Part shown: piece after piece, positions 10,001 to 17,274 of the stretch | How the letters are laid out: every line of letters starts with the position of its first letter | How positions within the stretch are numbered: the first letter of the stretch is position 1 | Virus record (IMG/VR): IMGVR_UViG_3300021091_000116 | Coordinates: 1-50,336 of that record | Source: a virus | Direction: 5' to 3' (one strand) | Length of the DNA: 50,336 nt | Position numbers and translations under genes: made by a program | The notes under the pieces: model-generated | What the model saw: only the letters and a program-made list of their open reading frames with translations | Databases searched by the model: none | Told to the model about the DNA's origin: nothing

Positions 10001-12710
10001 CAGATTTGTCCTGACTACTTGCAGTATTAACACCGACAAGAGATAATGTACTTACACCTACATTATTAAATGTAGAAACTCCAGAATAATTAATATTAGT
10101 TCCAGAAAGAGTTGTAACAAATCCAGCAATAACTCTCAAACTTTCTATACCAGAAACTGAAGAATTTTCTCCATTAATGGTTATAGTTCCAGATCCAACA
10201 GAAAGAATGCCAGTAATCCTAGCATCACCGGAAACAATCAAATCAGTGTCACCAATTCCTATAGTAACATTTCCAAAAGTAGAGAGACCGGTATAGTTAA
10301 TATCAGATCCATTTAGATAAGTAATGAATCCAACTGGAGATTCTAATCTTTGAACCGTTCCCACTCCAGTTACGTCAAAGTATGTTGCAAATCCAGTATT
10401 AACTCTGGAAAGATTGGTGTTAGATGTTTCAATATTTAAATCGGTAGCGATACCAGAAGAAATATATGCAATATCTAATCTTGCACTAGAAATTCCTGCA
10501 GTAGTTACGATACCACTTGTAGCAAAGAAGTTGTCTACTCTAGCGCTTGTAATTCCTACGGTTGTTACAATACCGCTTGCAAGATATAAATTATCGATAT
10601 ATCCGAAAGAAATTCCTGCAGTAGTTACAATACCTGTAGTTACAAAAAGATCATCTACTCTACCACTAGAGATTCCTGCGGTTGTTACAATACCTGTAGT
10701 TACAAAAAGATCATCTACTCTACCACTAGAGATTCCTGCAGTGGTTACGATACCAGAAGTTGCAAAGAAATTATCGACTCTAGCGCTTGTGATTCCTGCA
10801 GTGGTTACGATACCAGAAGTTGCAAAGAAATTATCGACTCTAGCGCTTGTAATTCCTACAGTTGTTAGAATACCAGTGTTAATATATACATTGTCTATTG
10901 ATGCAGTTGAAATTCCTGCAGTAGTTACGATACCAGAAGTTGCAAAGAAATTATCTACTCTAGCGCTTGTGATTCCTGCAGTGGTTACGATACCAGAGTT
11001 GATGTAACCATTATTAGCTGATAAAGTTGTGGTATAAAGATTAGTTATAATACCTGAAGCTACATAAGCATTTGTAATGTTAAAACTAGTAGCGATACCA
11101 CCATTGATATTAGCAGTATCAATGTACTCTGTAGTTGCAAATAGAGTGGTTACAATACCTGTAGTTACAAAAAGATCATCTACTCTACCACTAGAAATTC
11201 CTGCAGTAGTTACGATACCTGTAGTTACAAAAAGATCATCTACTCTACCACTAGAAATTCCTGCAGTAGTTACAATACCAGAAGTTGCAAAGAAATCATC
11301 TACTCTAGCACTAGAAATCCCTGCAGTGGTTACGATACCAGAGTTGATGTAACCATTATTAGCTGATAAAGTTGTGGTATAAAGATTAGTTATAATACCT
11401 GAAGCTACATAAGCATTTGTAATGTTAAAACTAGTAGCGATACCACCATTAATATTTGCAGTATCAATATACTCTGTAGTTGCAAATAAGGTTGTAACAA
11501 TACCAGAAGTTGCAAAGAAATCATCTACTCTAGCACTTGAAATTCCTGCAGTGGTTACGATACCAGAAGTTGCGAAGAAGTTGTCTACTCTAGCACTAGA
11601 AATCCCTGCAGTGGTTACGATACCAGAAGTTGCAAAGAAATCATCTACTCTAGCACTAGAAATCCCTGCAGTGGTTATAATTCCTGTGTTTATTCTTGAA
11701 GTATTTGCATTTGATTCACTGGTTACGTTTAATCTAGAAACCGACTCTTCTTGAACATCTAGGACATCAATGAATGCTTTACCGACAATGGGATCAGTGA
11801 AAGTAAAACTTGTTGATATGCTTAAATTTGAAAAATAATAATCATTAAGTTGAGTAAATTCAAAATCTCTAGTTCCAGTTACATTATTAGTTTCATTTAT
11901 TGTTATTTCGCCAACTCCAATACTTTCAATATTGGCGGCCGCAGTTAATCCACTAGAAGGATCAAATATTATATCATATCCCACTGCCAAATTAGAAGTA
12001 TCAATTCCAGTAATTATTGTACCAGCTGAAGAAACTGTTCCAGATACAGTTAAAACTCCAACAGTACCGGTTGTATTTTGAGATAGAGTTACAAATCCAG
12101 TACCTAGAGAAAGGATGGTTGTTCCTGCACCAATCCCAAAACCACTAACTCCATATCCGACAGCTAAAACGGATGTATCAATGCCCGCAGGGGATGACAA
12201 TTCATTTCCATTAGAAGTAACTAGATAAGCAGATGTTGATATTTGGGCATCTGTGGTAAATTGACTTATAATGATAGAACCGGTTTCAATACCTACCACT
12301 GTTGTTCCAACAGAAACATATGTGGAATTAGTAACAGAATATCCTACGCGAATATCATTCGTAGAAATTCCAATAATTAGAACGTCTGGAGTTGAACTTA
12401 TAATACCGGTCCTTTCAACAGGTTGGTTGTAAGCTATAGATAAACTTCTGGCATTTACATTACCAGCAAATACAGCATCTCCAATTACGTCTAAAGCAAC
12501 TGCAGTTCCACTAGTTCCAATTCCAATTGAAACTTTATTAATTAAATTTTGAGTCGAAGCTGCACCAACTAGATAATGACCGCCAGCAGTAGATCCATCA
12601 TGGACCACTGCGACATCTAGATTAGTATCAATTGTTAACTCTCCAACTGCCCCCGTAAATACTAAATGTTCTGCTGTGGTTCCTCTTCTAAGCTGTACCT
12701 GCTTGGTCAT
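1041..12710 (-). CDS. Giant tail fibre with C-terminal S74 intramolecular chaperone (3889 aa)
   Basis: A distal fibre or adhesin, probably for host recognition. Residues 1-50 (MTKQVQLRRGTTAEHLVFTG, then GELTIDT and AVVHDG) resemble the N-terminal domain of Mtd-type tail fibres. Residues about 340-757 are about twenty 20-residue units of the type 'ISSARVDDFFATSGIVTTAG'. At about 955-980 'GDDTFDGRALPVKTIKRAA' looks like the start of a right-handed beta-helix. This is interrupted at about 983-1860 by Cys-containing helical cassettes and resumes with 'VEAGDYIEDNPILLYDDV'. Further beta modules follow. 'EVANLNAALLNGF' fibre repeats lie near residues 3250-3700. Residues 3795-3889 form a Peptidase_S74 domain beginning SDIRLKTNIETIPDAL with 'GVIAQEIEQVIPEV' and a C-terminal coiled coil. 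In this family the domain trimerises the fibre and cleaves itself before the Ser, here residue 3795. The Shine-Dalgarno before ATG 12710 is weak. Confidence 0.85.
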   Translation of the reverse strand: MTKQVQLRRGTTAEHLVFTGAVGELTIDTNLDVAVVHDGSTAGGHYLVGAASTQNLINKVSIGIGTSGTAVALDVIGDAVFAGNVNARSLSIAYNQPVERTGIISSTPDVLIIGISTNDIRVGYSVTNSTYVSVGTTVVGIETGSIIISQFTTDAQISTSAYLVTSNGNELSSPAGIDTSVLAVGYGVSGFGIGAGTTILSLGTGFVTLSQNTTGTVGVLTVSGTVSSAGTIITGIDTSNLAVGYDIIFDPSSGLTAAANIESIGVGEITINETNNVTGTRDFEFTQLNDYYFSNLSISTSFTFTDPIVGKAFIDVLDVQEESVSRLNVTSESNANTSRINTGIITTAGISSARVDDFFATSGIVTTAGISSARVDNFFATSGIVTTAGISSARVDDFFATSGIVTTLFATTEYIDTANINGGIATSFNITNAYVASGIITNLYTTTLSANNGYINSGIVTTAGISSARVDDFFATSGIVTTAGISSGRVDDLFVTTGIVTTAGISSGRVDDLFVTTGIVTTLFATTEYIDTANINGGIATSFNITNAYVASGIITNLYTTTLSANNGYINSGIVTTAGITSARVDNFFATSGIVTTAGISTASIDNVYINTGILTTVGITSARVDNFFATSGIVTTAGITSARVDNFFATSGIVTTAGISSGRVDDLFVTTGIVTTAGISSGRVDDLFVTTGIVTTAGISFGYIDNLYLASGIVTTVGITSARVDNFFATSGIVTTAGISSARLDIAYISSGIATDLNIETSNTNLSRVNTGFATYFDVTGVGTVQRLESPVGFITYLNGSDINYTGLSTFGNVTIGIGDTDLIVSGDARITGILSVGSGTITINGENSSVSGIESLRVIAGFVTTLSGTNINYSGVSTFNNVGVSTLSLVGVNTASSQDKSVKIQLSNSGISSNYTLTLPPKLGTAGQLLALLPDGTLGFTTNGAGLFESRYYVSAENGDDTFDGRALPVKTIKRAAQLASFDSFLYPGQRYLDAGDLLEVNEQFIKEEVIAYVKFNFENIGIATIFPDFNENTWKAGIGSAVKALTYDVRFGGNSKSRSTSLDFYNQGTYAGEEVPFIFALDYLKFIGQYIINNQSPPTLYQTSVNQTFDFTLIQDPANSNGNYFHTSKDARNLIVGNRQEIIDKSLASVAVGVGSTFFFPGDAETTTRSRYYYAHKLIEINKQEIVDKSIASLAVGFPTGFYVPGPGVTSTTKDSRYYRAYQLIQLNKSEIVATALTAINTEYPTFWSSGISSAKCQRDLGYFVDAVSTDVFTGGNNYARTFAAFYFDSVGAALSTGLVGEEQQSIYGFQQAGIEMRRAITNQLSNKNLNATPGPTVFGGGGGNVGVSDTTACTDVQNNITSLVGVITAVVGAGNTSGLPALNLGNFNLSVIGFGTTAGIWKCARDTGFFVDAVKTDVFTGGNNYSRRFAGFYFNNVGQPTTNGLLGEEAQSNYVFTTARDLMRLAVTNQLNTRDLTITADPYLTITATTGTVSTTKTSTGGTTGQGYVSIANNTGLVLGMPVFGTGIGSGAYITGLGATFANLSHPNTANTNGETITFGDAATLTFDAQETAPFQVNQVISVTGVTPAGYNGNYVVTNCTTTTVTYANSTTGSLSVAGKVGSNLSPESCANVRSTITSLAGIVTTVVAAGSTAGIGTTTNYGYFLVNSTYNVRNLSGISTLGIGISSVGVGSTTVVGGRKCARDLGYIIDAIAQDVSFGTNQHTLYATKKYFDGAGALISNGVLGEEAASVYAFQSLGKYAKQAVTNWLNYQDLTVIGDVSIGGTNKNPNICATTRATIDSLVGILTTALLSGSLVGIASTNIGLTDCADVRTAIVNYVGIMTNIVGFGTTAAPQLSNPLTKSKPVCIFVEAGDYIEDNPILLYDDVAVVGDNLRNTIIRPLNAGKDLFRVRNGVYVTGFAMKDSVDAAGVPLSTFDYAVAFDDPDDQLTSRTGYATKGDKPFIVRSPYIQNCSILSFLGANGILVDGNKVNSPNVPLVKQEVELNADLEQPEQGKSMVAAAFTMVSFGGIGWRTINDGYAQVVSCFQIFCRYGSLTQSGGYLSITNSATNFGLFALRSTGFSPASFIFDRGRIAATGTSGGLTTLKVVGLGRSEQDLYVARFFNNANQDVTSNFKASPVTKEFIGAAVTASGVVDISANTFNISLHPFANQDSVVYFGDEGVIPNRVIGGLVNQNQYYVKYIDANSFQLAEDDSLLRIVDLTSASTGLHTFQKNTFEFFASSVIDRHNDYQYVTLAGVGSTANFVAGREITQTVIGGTALGIAVTYNQTTRQLLVSVELSSGTKRNFAVTNETTILNITDHSATPIGVAVTTVAGVTTFWSTNSKIDTTLTGQTIQGVQNLPETYKLHWHRPSIINSSSHTWEYSGSGIDYNALPQNGGKTVTKSEQVSERGGRVYSSGTNELGDFKIGDFITAFNRTGNIIFNNTVTIGTLDSIRLTLSGGIAVEEFSTDAGLGDNELGGPQNKRVSTQLAIRSFLNGRLGGFIDKSVSTNAVPNAIVQLNAIGQINSDLIPPKVTNYYRVTSNFGRLQLHNQIPSVNLGNGDTVVEPGSPYVLISDTHSQFFILNNSTVYNFEDGDTVRSVLNQGAVTGIVTRPPLIGINTAAGITTDQGLAFPQVGYGTTGLVRGVALTLKTLAGGSGYNSAGIYTGVRFDTASGIGTGITGTITVSAAGTVQSVAINTGGRYFAVNDILTLNDPDPIGGRTGGSNFTVQIATVETRLYVKLQNGAKFTPTTALPDHIADRNAVAISTNVSTATTSFTFTGTSIDVGGNVDFANDRITTNFLPFGNGDPVQYTTSGTPVSTLVPDQIYYVKKVGVSSYSVHSDYAVAASSLIDLNSSGTGTHTFTRVGFRTETDQIVLVNHGFTQGDPVQVNAADGAGTLTSGITTGFYYFVGSATTNSFTLHESRNSALVSIGGLIIGQVGLGTNGSGIVSFTKQNISFTNVVNTSGQIPLNWAAVGGGDIDASNVISGTISPSRLASSGTANNETFLRGDSSFQKVVTSVGIGTTQPIAVLATSSVLAPDGVGINTYFGNVQISLNRVVPTVDAYSTLGVSRFKSSTFAIGADGTGTVQIKTAAGGGDVDAATLGGNNSSYYLDVLNHQGTIPIARGGTGLSGLPSNGALLIGNGTAYTLTTTPTLQGLLTTQSIAIGANHDISFTTGSWTGEKAGKIQFHSNNLYLQFTTELIGRNASGTNVFTLTNSGGLTITGALSATRYTSTVATGTAPFTVASTTEVANLNAALLNGFASSTSNTANAIVRRDGSGSFGTGRIELSSAGSTTAAQLTFSGSTNNWITFGTNGVAAPTFNTRSVGTKVVYYTNLSASSADYAAGIEGSTLWHSVPTTSELFRWYGGTTVAATLTGAGVFTATGTVSGTRLISTIGTGTAPLTVTSTTEVANLNAALLNGFSSSSDNTGNTIVRRDASGNFNAGTIRGTTIVGGTGSAIGGGGLVVNGTTDNNDSQLIIKKPSQSSFGVLSWDGIVFLTANMYYVNGAWVHDAPSGNNNNQLFVLQPGSGARWYASNNGTGSWNVASNLQLWSDAGVWQRPLANTLTISSTYLTGTSYNNSAAVTLGINATNANTANFIVARDGSGNFSAGTITATTFSGNLANTLTLNTSGTGLSGSTTFNNSGAATFTVTSNATSANTASTIVARDGSGNFTAGTITCTALTSTIATGTSPLSVTSTTTVSNLRSQYVTFGMLDNNDDYVNFRVMRNNNSSNLRDGMYIGYGNANSGDTRLYGGGNTGSPVTISNGGALTASGNVTANSDIRLKTNIETIPDALNKVLSLRGVVYDRIDFNERQIGVIAQEIEQVIPEVVRVGEKGIKSVAYGNIVSVLIEAIKEQQVQINELRDEIKKLKGE
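10420..11700 (-). repeat. 60-nt tandem repeat array inside the fibre gene
   Basis: Head-to-tail units with a 60-bp period (20 codons), read on the minus strand as variants of 'GIVTTAGISSARVDDFFATS'. Neighbouring units at 10631-10690 and 10691-10750 are almost base-identical, as are units around 11150-11270. A longer direct repeat of about 163 bp occurs at 10981-11143 and again at 11326-11488, exactly 345 bp apart. It encodes 'YIDTANINGGIATSFNITNA' and flanking residues. The period is a multiple of three, so gain or loss of units keeps the frame. Confidence 0.85.
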
Positions 12711-12738
12711 AGTACTATACGACTCAAATTACTATTTC

Positions 12739-12758
12739 TTCTGATTTATTTATCAGAA
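12739..12758 (-). promoter_or_regulatory. Hairpin carrying a late-promoter-like GATAAATA upstream of the giant fibre
   Basis: On the minus strand a perfect 7-bp inverted repeat TTCTGAT / ATCAGAA with loop AAATAA sits directly after the stop of the 1472-aa gene. The octamer GATAAATA (12754-12747), one base off the T4 late consensus, begins in the 5' arm and spans the loop. No T-tract follows, so as a terminator it is weak. As a late promoter for the fibre gene (ATG at 12710) the distance is reasonable. Confidence 0.5.
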
Positions 12759-15700
12759 TTAAATGATAACAACATAAGTTCTTGGAATCTGGAATGGATT
12801 GTTAATAGTTGTTCCCGAAGTTTCCTGAATATAAATTGTTCCAAGTCCGACATAAGTTGATTTAGTAAACGACTCAAATCCTGAAGAGAATCCAAATAAA
12901 GATCCAGATGTATCTTTGTAGATTTTGACAACAAAATTATTTGAAGATCCAAGAATACTAATTGATCCAGAACTCTTATATGCAGGTATGAATATAATAT
13001 TTGGATATAGAAGTTCTCCCGATAAAGTTGCAATTCCAGACCCAATTTGAGTGTAAGTTGAAACTTTTTTGGTTGATGAAGTTCCACTAATATTGAATAT
13101 TCCAATTCCAACAACAGAGTATTCGGATTCAACTTTGGTTGTTGCGGAACCATTGATAGAAATAAGTATCGTAGACTCTGGAGTTTGTGCAGAATAAGAT
13201 TCTGATTTACCAGAAAGAGCAAACAGACTACCAGATCCATTATAAGTATCTACCTCTTTTTCACCAGAAGATGTGGCAATAAAGATAGTTCCAAATCCAA
13301 TTTCCGAACTTACAAATTTAACACTCTGATAAGATCCAAAAATTGACTCTACTCCAACACCAATATAAGAATAAGTTGCAATTTCTCTTGTAGAAGCAAC
13401 TCCACTTAATGTGAATAGTATTGTATCCTCAACAGGGTTCGCAACAAATGTTATATTCGCTGCATTTTGATAATCACATGTAAATTCTTCACTATCACAG
13501 GAATCATAAAGAACATCCGAAGTATGTTGAGTAAACTTAAATAGTACAGTATTAGAAATACTTGGAGTGTAAGCACTTACTGCAGCAACACCAAATACAT
13601 CTACAGGTATTACTCCAGTTCCAACTTCAGATATAGTAATACTTTCATCAGAAGCTGCACCATTAATACTTAATGTTGGTTGATCTGTTGGAGGTATGCT
13701 TGATAAAGACTCATTTGCAGAAGAGGTAAATTGATATAAAACAGTATTCTCTGGAGTCTGTGCAGATATTGACTCTAATGTTTCTGAAATTCCAGATATT
13801 ACAAATAAAGTTCCTTTACCGTTTATCAGAATTTTTCTAATTATCTTGTCAGCACCGGCACTAAGAGTTATGGAACCGGATCCACGATAAGCATCTACCT
13901 CTTTTTCTAATGTTGCAGTTGTTTGTTGCGAAATAGTTGCATTTCCAGATCCAGAATATGTAAATGTTCTTACCGGTCTGGTTAATGCATTACCAGGAAT
14001 AGTTACAATACCAGAAGTAATATAAGTGGATCTTGTGAAACTCCAAGATTTACCAACTCCAGGGCCGCCAGGATAAGCTATCGTATCCTCTGGACTAAAT
14101 CCAGTAATTACATTGAATAATCCAGTTCCAGAATATGGAGTTAATGGACTATACTTGGCAATATTATTAGTTTGATCAAACTTGAATGTTCCTATTCCAG
14201 TTCCAGGAACCTTATCATTAATTGGATATCTATTTGAATATGTCTTAGCATCACGAAGATTTCCTTCACTATCCGGCGCAGTTCCTACGCCAATACCAAA
14301 CTTAATGCCTGTTGTGCCAATACCAATATTTTTTTCAATACCATAGTGTGGAGTGTAATCAATATTTGGATGTAATAGTTCTCCAGAAATACTAAAGAGT
14401 TGAGTATTCTCTGGAGTCTGAGCTGAATAAGCTTCTAGAGCTACTCCAGAAATACTAAAGAGTTGAGTATTCTCTGGAGTCTGAGCTGAATAAGCTTCTA
14501 GAGCTGTTCCAGAGAATGTTAGAGTACCTAAGCCAACATAGGAATCTACATCTTTTTCTACAGCTACTCCAGAGAATGTTAGAGTACCTAAGCCAACATA
14601 AGATTCTGTATTCTTCTCTACAGCTACTCCAGAGAAAGTATAAAGAACAAAGTCTTCTGGAGTCTGAGCTGAATAAGCCTCTAGAGCTGTTCCAGAAATA
14701 GTAAAGAGTTGAGTATTCTCTGGAATCTGAGCTGAATAAGCTTCTAGAGCTACTCCAGAAATACTAAAGAGTTGAGTATTCTCTGGAGTCTGAGCTGAAT
14801 AAGCTTCTAGAGCTGTTCCGGAGAGTGTTAGATTACCTAAGCCAACATAGGAATCTACATCTTTTTCTATAGCTATTCCAGAGAATGTTAGAGTACCTAA
14901 GCCAACATAGGAATCTACATCTTTTTCTATAGCTACTCCAGAGAATGTTAGAGTACCTAAGCCAACATAAGATTCTGTATTCTTCTCTACAGCTACTCCA
15001 GAGAAAGTATAAAGAACAAAGTCTTCTGGAGTCTGAGCTGAATAAGCCTCTAGAGCAGTTCCAGAGAACGTATAAAGAACTAAATCTTCTGGAGTCTGAG
15101 CTGAATAAGCCTCTAGAGCAGTTCCAGAGATTTGAATTCCTGTGGTTCCAATACCAATATTCTTTTCAATACCATAATGTGGAGTGTAATCAATATTTGG
15201 ATGTAATAGTTCTCCAGAAATTTTAATTCCGGTAGTTCCAATACCAATATTCTTTTCAATACCATAATGTGGAGTGTAATCTACAAATGGGTGTATGATA
15301 GAAGTATTGGTAATTGTAAATAATCCAGAAGGAAAGTAATTATAGGCGGCTGTTTCTCGACAAGAAGCAATTCCAGAAATAGAATATAAAGCAGTATCAC
15401 CGATATATCCCTTTCTAGTAAAACTCCAGGATTTACCTACACTAGGACCTCCAGGATAAGCTTCTGTATCCTGTGGGCTAAATCCATTTACAACATTAAT
15501 CGGTCCAAATGGATATACAAGTTCACCGACAATAGATGGAACTACAGCACTTACTTCACCAAAATCAAGTGTTAGTCCAGTTGGCGATAGATATACATCA
15601 CCATAATCAGCGGGTTGTTCAGTTGGATTGTGAATTATTAATCCATAATCCAAAGCACCTTCAATGATAGAACTTTCATTATAATCATAAGTGACCCTTT

Positions 15701-17177
15701 CAACTAACTGACCAAATTCAAATAGTGTACCAATACCAACATAAGATTCTGTATTCTTTTCTACAGCTACTCCAGAGAAAGTATAAAGAACAAAGTCTTC
15801 TGGAGTCTGAGCTGAATAAGCCTCTAGAGCTGTTCCAGAGAAAGTATAAAGAACAAAGTCTTCTGGAGTCTGAGCTGAATAAGCTTCTAGAGCTACTCCA
15901 GAAATACTAAAGAGTTGAGTATTCTCTGGAGTCTGAGCTGAATAAGCCTCTAGAGCTGTTCCAGAGAATGTTAGAGTACCTAAGCCAACATAGGAATCTA
16001 CATCTTTTTCTACAGCTACTCCAGAAATACTAAAGAGTTGAGTATTCTCTGGAGTCTGAGCTGAATAAGCCTCTAGAGCTGTTCCAGAAATAGTAAAGAG
16101 TTGAGTATTCTCTGGAGTCTGAGCTGAATAAGCTTCTAGAGCTGTTCCAGAGAATGTTAGAGTGCCTAAACCTATATAAGATTCAGTTTCAGACTCTAAT
16201 GCAGAAGTTGATAAAACTATAGATCCAGAAACAACTTCTGAATAAGAAGCTCTTACTATCGCAATACCATCAATATAAAGCCTATAGTTTGCAGAACATA
16301 TTGCTGATCCACTTAGAGACATTCCTCCAAATGGATATGGTATTACTGGATCAACAATAAAAGCATAATCGCCAATTTGTGGAATTGGTGTTCCTGATAC
16401 TTGACCATAATCAAGGGGAATACCAGATAAAACATCTACAATACTACCATAATCAACAATACTTTCAGTTATTGAAGATTCATTATAGTCATAAGTAATA
16501 CTTTCTTCAGCAGTATCTAAACTGAAAAGAGTGCCAGATCCCGTATAATTACCTGTTATAAATCGTTCTTCCGCGCTTCCAAATATCTGTATATTTCCTG
16601 AACCAACATAAGATTCTGTATCATTCTCTATAGCTACTCCAGAAATACTGAAGAGTTGAGTATTCTCTGGAATTTGAGCAATGAACTGTAAGCCTGTATA
16701 GTTACCAGTAATTGTGTAGAGAGTAGTATCTCCTACAGGACTTATCGTAGTGGACTCTAGGGCCGTCTCGGCGACGGCTGTATCTAGTCGGAGAGTACCA
16801 GAAGACAGATATGCATTTACGGTCCTTTCTAGACCATTTCCTATCTCAAATACAGTACCATTTCCTACCCAAGTAAATACAACATTTTCAGTTAGAGTTT
16901 CACTTGTAAATTCAAATAGTATACCAGAAGAAATATATTGATAACTTGCAGATTCTTGTAGAGTACTTAATGTACCTATATTACCGTAAGGAACTAATGA
17001 CTCGCTAACAGAGATATTATACCAGTCATCTTCTAAGAAATTAAAAGTTGGACTTCCATCACTTACAGCTCCAATATCCTCCGAAGATGTTGATGCAGAC
17101 GAAATTAATCCATAATCTTCGGTAGAATATGGATTATTTACTTCTGGATTATCTAGATTATAGACATAAACTGCCAT
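12759..17177 (-). CDS. Repeat-rich fibre-like virion protein (1472 aa)
   Basis: Probably an extended structural or fibre protein; I recognise no catalytic domain. Almost the whole chain consists of 20-23 residue units ending in a beta-strand of the form 'GTALFSISG'. Two types dominate: 'GTALEAYSAQTPENTQLFSI' (12 copies of LEAYSAQ, at residues about 339-476 and 681-929) and 'SGVAVEKDVDSYVGLGTLTF'. Longer units also recur: 'HPNIDYTPHYGIEKNIGIGT' three times, and a 'GFSPEDTIAYPGGPGVGKSW' unit twice. The very high base identity between copies points to recent tandem duplication. The start is ATG at 17177 (MAVYVYNLDNPEVNNPYSTE) with only a weak Shine-Dalgarno. It lies between two other apparent tail-appendage genes, and a terminator separates it from the 335-aa gene upstream. 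Confidence 0.7.
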   Translation of the reverse strand: MAVYVYNLDNPEVNNPYSTEDYGLISSASTSSEDIGAVSDGSPTFNFLEDDWYNISVSESLVPYGNIGTLSTLQESASYQYISSGILFEFTSETLTENVVFTWVGNGTVFEIGNGLERTVNAYLSSGTLRLDTAVAETALESTTISPVGDTTLYTITGNYTGLQFIAQIPENTQLFSISGVAIENDTESYVGSGNIQIFGSAEERFITGNYTGSGTLFSLDTAEESITYDYNESSITESIVDYGSIVDVLSGIPLDYGQVSGTPIPQIGDYAFIVDPVIPYPFGGMSLSGSAICSANYRLYIDGIAIVRASYSEVVSGSIVLSTSALESETESYIGLGTLTFSGTALEAYSAQTPENTQLFTISGTALEAYSAQTPENTQLFSISGVAVEKDVDSYVGLGTLTFSGTALEAYSAQTPENTQLFSISGVALEAYSAQTPEDFVLYTFSGTALEAYSAQTPEDFVLYTFSGVAVEKNTESYVGIGTLFEFGQLVERVTYDYNESSIIEGALDYGLIIHNPTEQPADYGDVYLSPTGLTLDFGEVSAVVPSIVGELVYPFGPINVVNGFSPQDTEAYPGGPSVGKSWSFTRKGYIGDTALYSISGIASCRETAAYNYFPSGLFTITNTSIIHPFVDYTPHYGIEKNIGIGTTGIKISGELLHPNIDYTPHYGIEKNIGIGTTGIQISGTALEAYSAQTPEDLVLYTFSGTALEAYSAQTPEDFVLYTFSGVAVEKNTESYVGLGTLTFSGVAIEKDVDSYVGLGTLTFSGIAIEKDVDSYVGLGNLTLSGTALEAYSAQTPENTQLFSISGVALEAYSAQIPENTQLFTISGTALEAYSAQTPEDFVLYTFSGVAVEKNTESYVGLGTLTFSGVAVEKDVDSYVGLGTLTFSGTALEAYSAQTPENTQLFSISGVALEAYSAQTPENTQLFSISGELLHPNIDYTPHYGIEKNIGIGTTGIKFGIGVGTAPDSEGNLRDAKTYSNRYPINDKVPGTGIGTFKFDQTNNIAKYSPLTPYSGTGLFNVITGFSPEDTIAYPGGPGVGKSWSFTRSTYITSGIVTIPGNALTRPVRTFTYSGSGNATISQQTTATLEKEVDAYRGSGSITLSAGADKIIRKILINGKGTLFVISGISETLESISAQTPENTVLYQFTSSANESLSSIPPTDQPTLSINGAASDESITISEVGTGVIPVDVFGVAAVSAYTPSISNTVLFKFTQHTSDVLYDSCDSEEFTCDYQNAANITFVANPVEDTILFTLSGVASTREIATYSYIGVGVESIFGSYQSVKFVSSEIGFGTIFIATSSGEKEVDTYNGSGSLFALSGKSESYSAQTPESTILISINGSATTKVESEYSVVGIGIFNISGTSSTKKVSTYTQIGSGIATLSGELLYPNIIFIPAYKSSGSISILGSSNNFVVKIYKDTSGSLFGFSSGFESFTKSTYVGLGTIYIQETSGTTINNPFQIPRTYVVII
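14390..15135 (-). repeat. Tandem 60-63 nt repeats, block 2 of the 1472-aa gene
   Basis: About twelve consecutive coding units, seven of the LEAYSAQ type and the rest of the EKDVDSYVGLGTLTF type, with near-identical bases from unit to unit. The 'gagaatgttagagtacctaa' segment, for example, recurs with little change at about 14511, 14571, 14881 and 14941. Unit order differs from block 1 (15750-16160), which suggests unequal exchange or gene conversion. Confidence 0.85.
15750..16160 (-). repeat. Tandem 60-63 nt repeats, block 1 of the 1472-aa gene
   Basis: Five LEAYSAQ-type units and two EK..SYVG-type units in a row, with the same base-level units as block 2. The two blocks are separated by about 600 bases of non-identical but related sequence, including the PGGPSVGKSW unit. 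Confidence 0.85.
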
Positions 17178-17200
17178 GCAAGTCGTCCAACAACTTTTTT

Positions 17201-17238
17201 AAAAAAGAAGGAGGATCGCCATAAAAAAGCAACCCTCC
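17201..17238 (-). terminator. Intrinsic terminator downstream of the 335-aa gene
   Basis: On the minus strand GGAGGGTTGC (17238-17229) pairs with GCGATCCTCC (17219-17210) in a 10-bp stem with two G-U wobbles and a 9-base loop. TTCTTTTTT follows at 17209-17201. The stem-plus-T-tract form and the location just after the 335-aa gene (stop at 17275) and before the 1472-aa gene fit a Rho-independent terminator. Confidence 0.7.
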
Positions 17239-17274
17239 CACCAATAACTTATTATATTTTTTTATTAAAATAAA

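Noticed and set aside
10420-11700. Regular repeats as a CRISPR array
   Set aside because: Units are contiguous 60-bp coding repeats without unique spacers, within a single open reading frame.
10414-11754. Long plus-strand open frames opposite the fibre repeats (197, 91 and 110 codons, with 'LALEIPAVVTIPEVAKK' repeats)
   Set aside because: They are antisense images of the 60-bp coding repeats; a repeat whose length is a multiple of three keeps the opposite frame open too. No ribosome-binding sites or promoters are seen.
12746-13240. 164-codon minus-strand ORF overlapping the end of the 1472-aa gene in another frame
   Set aside because: Same-strand alternative frame of the repetitive gene, with Leu-rich low-complexity content, and fully overlapped by a better-supported frame.
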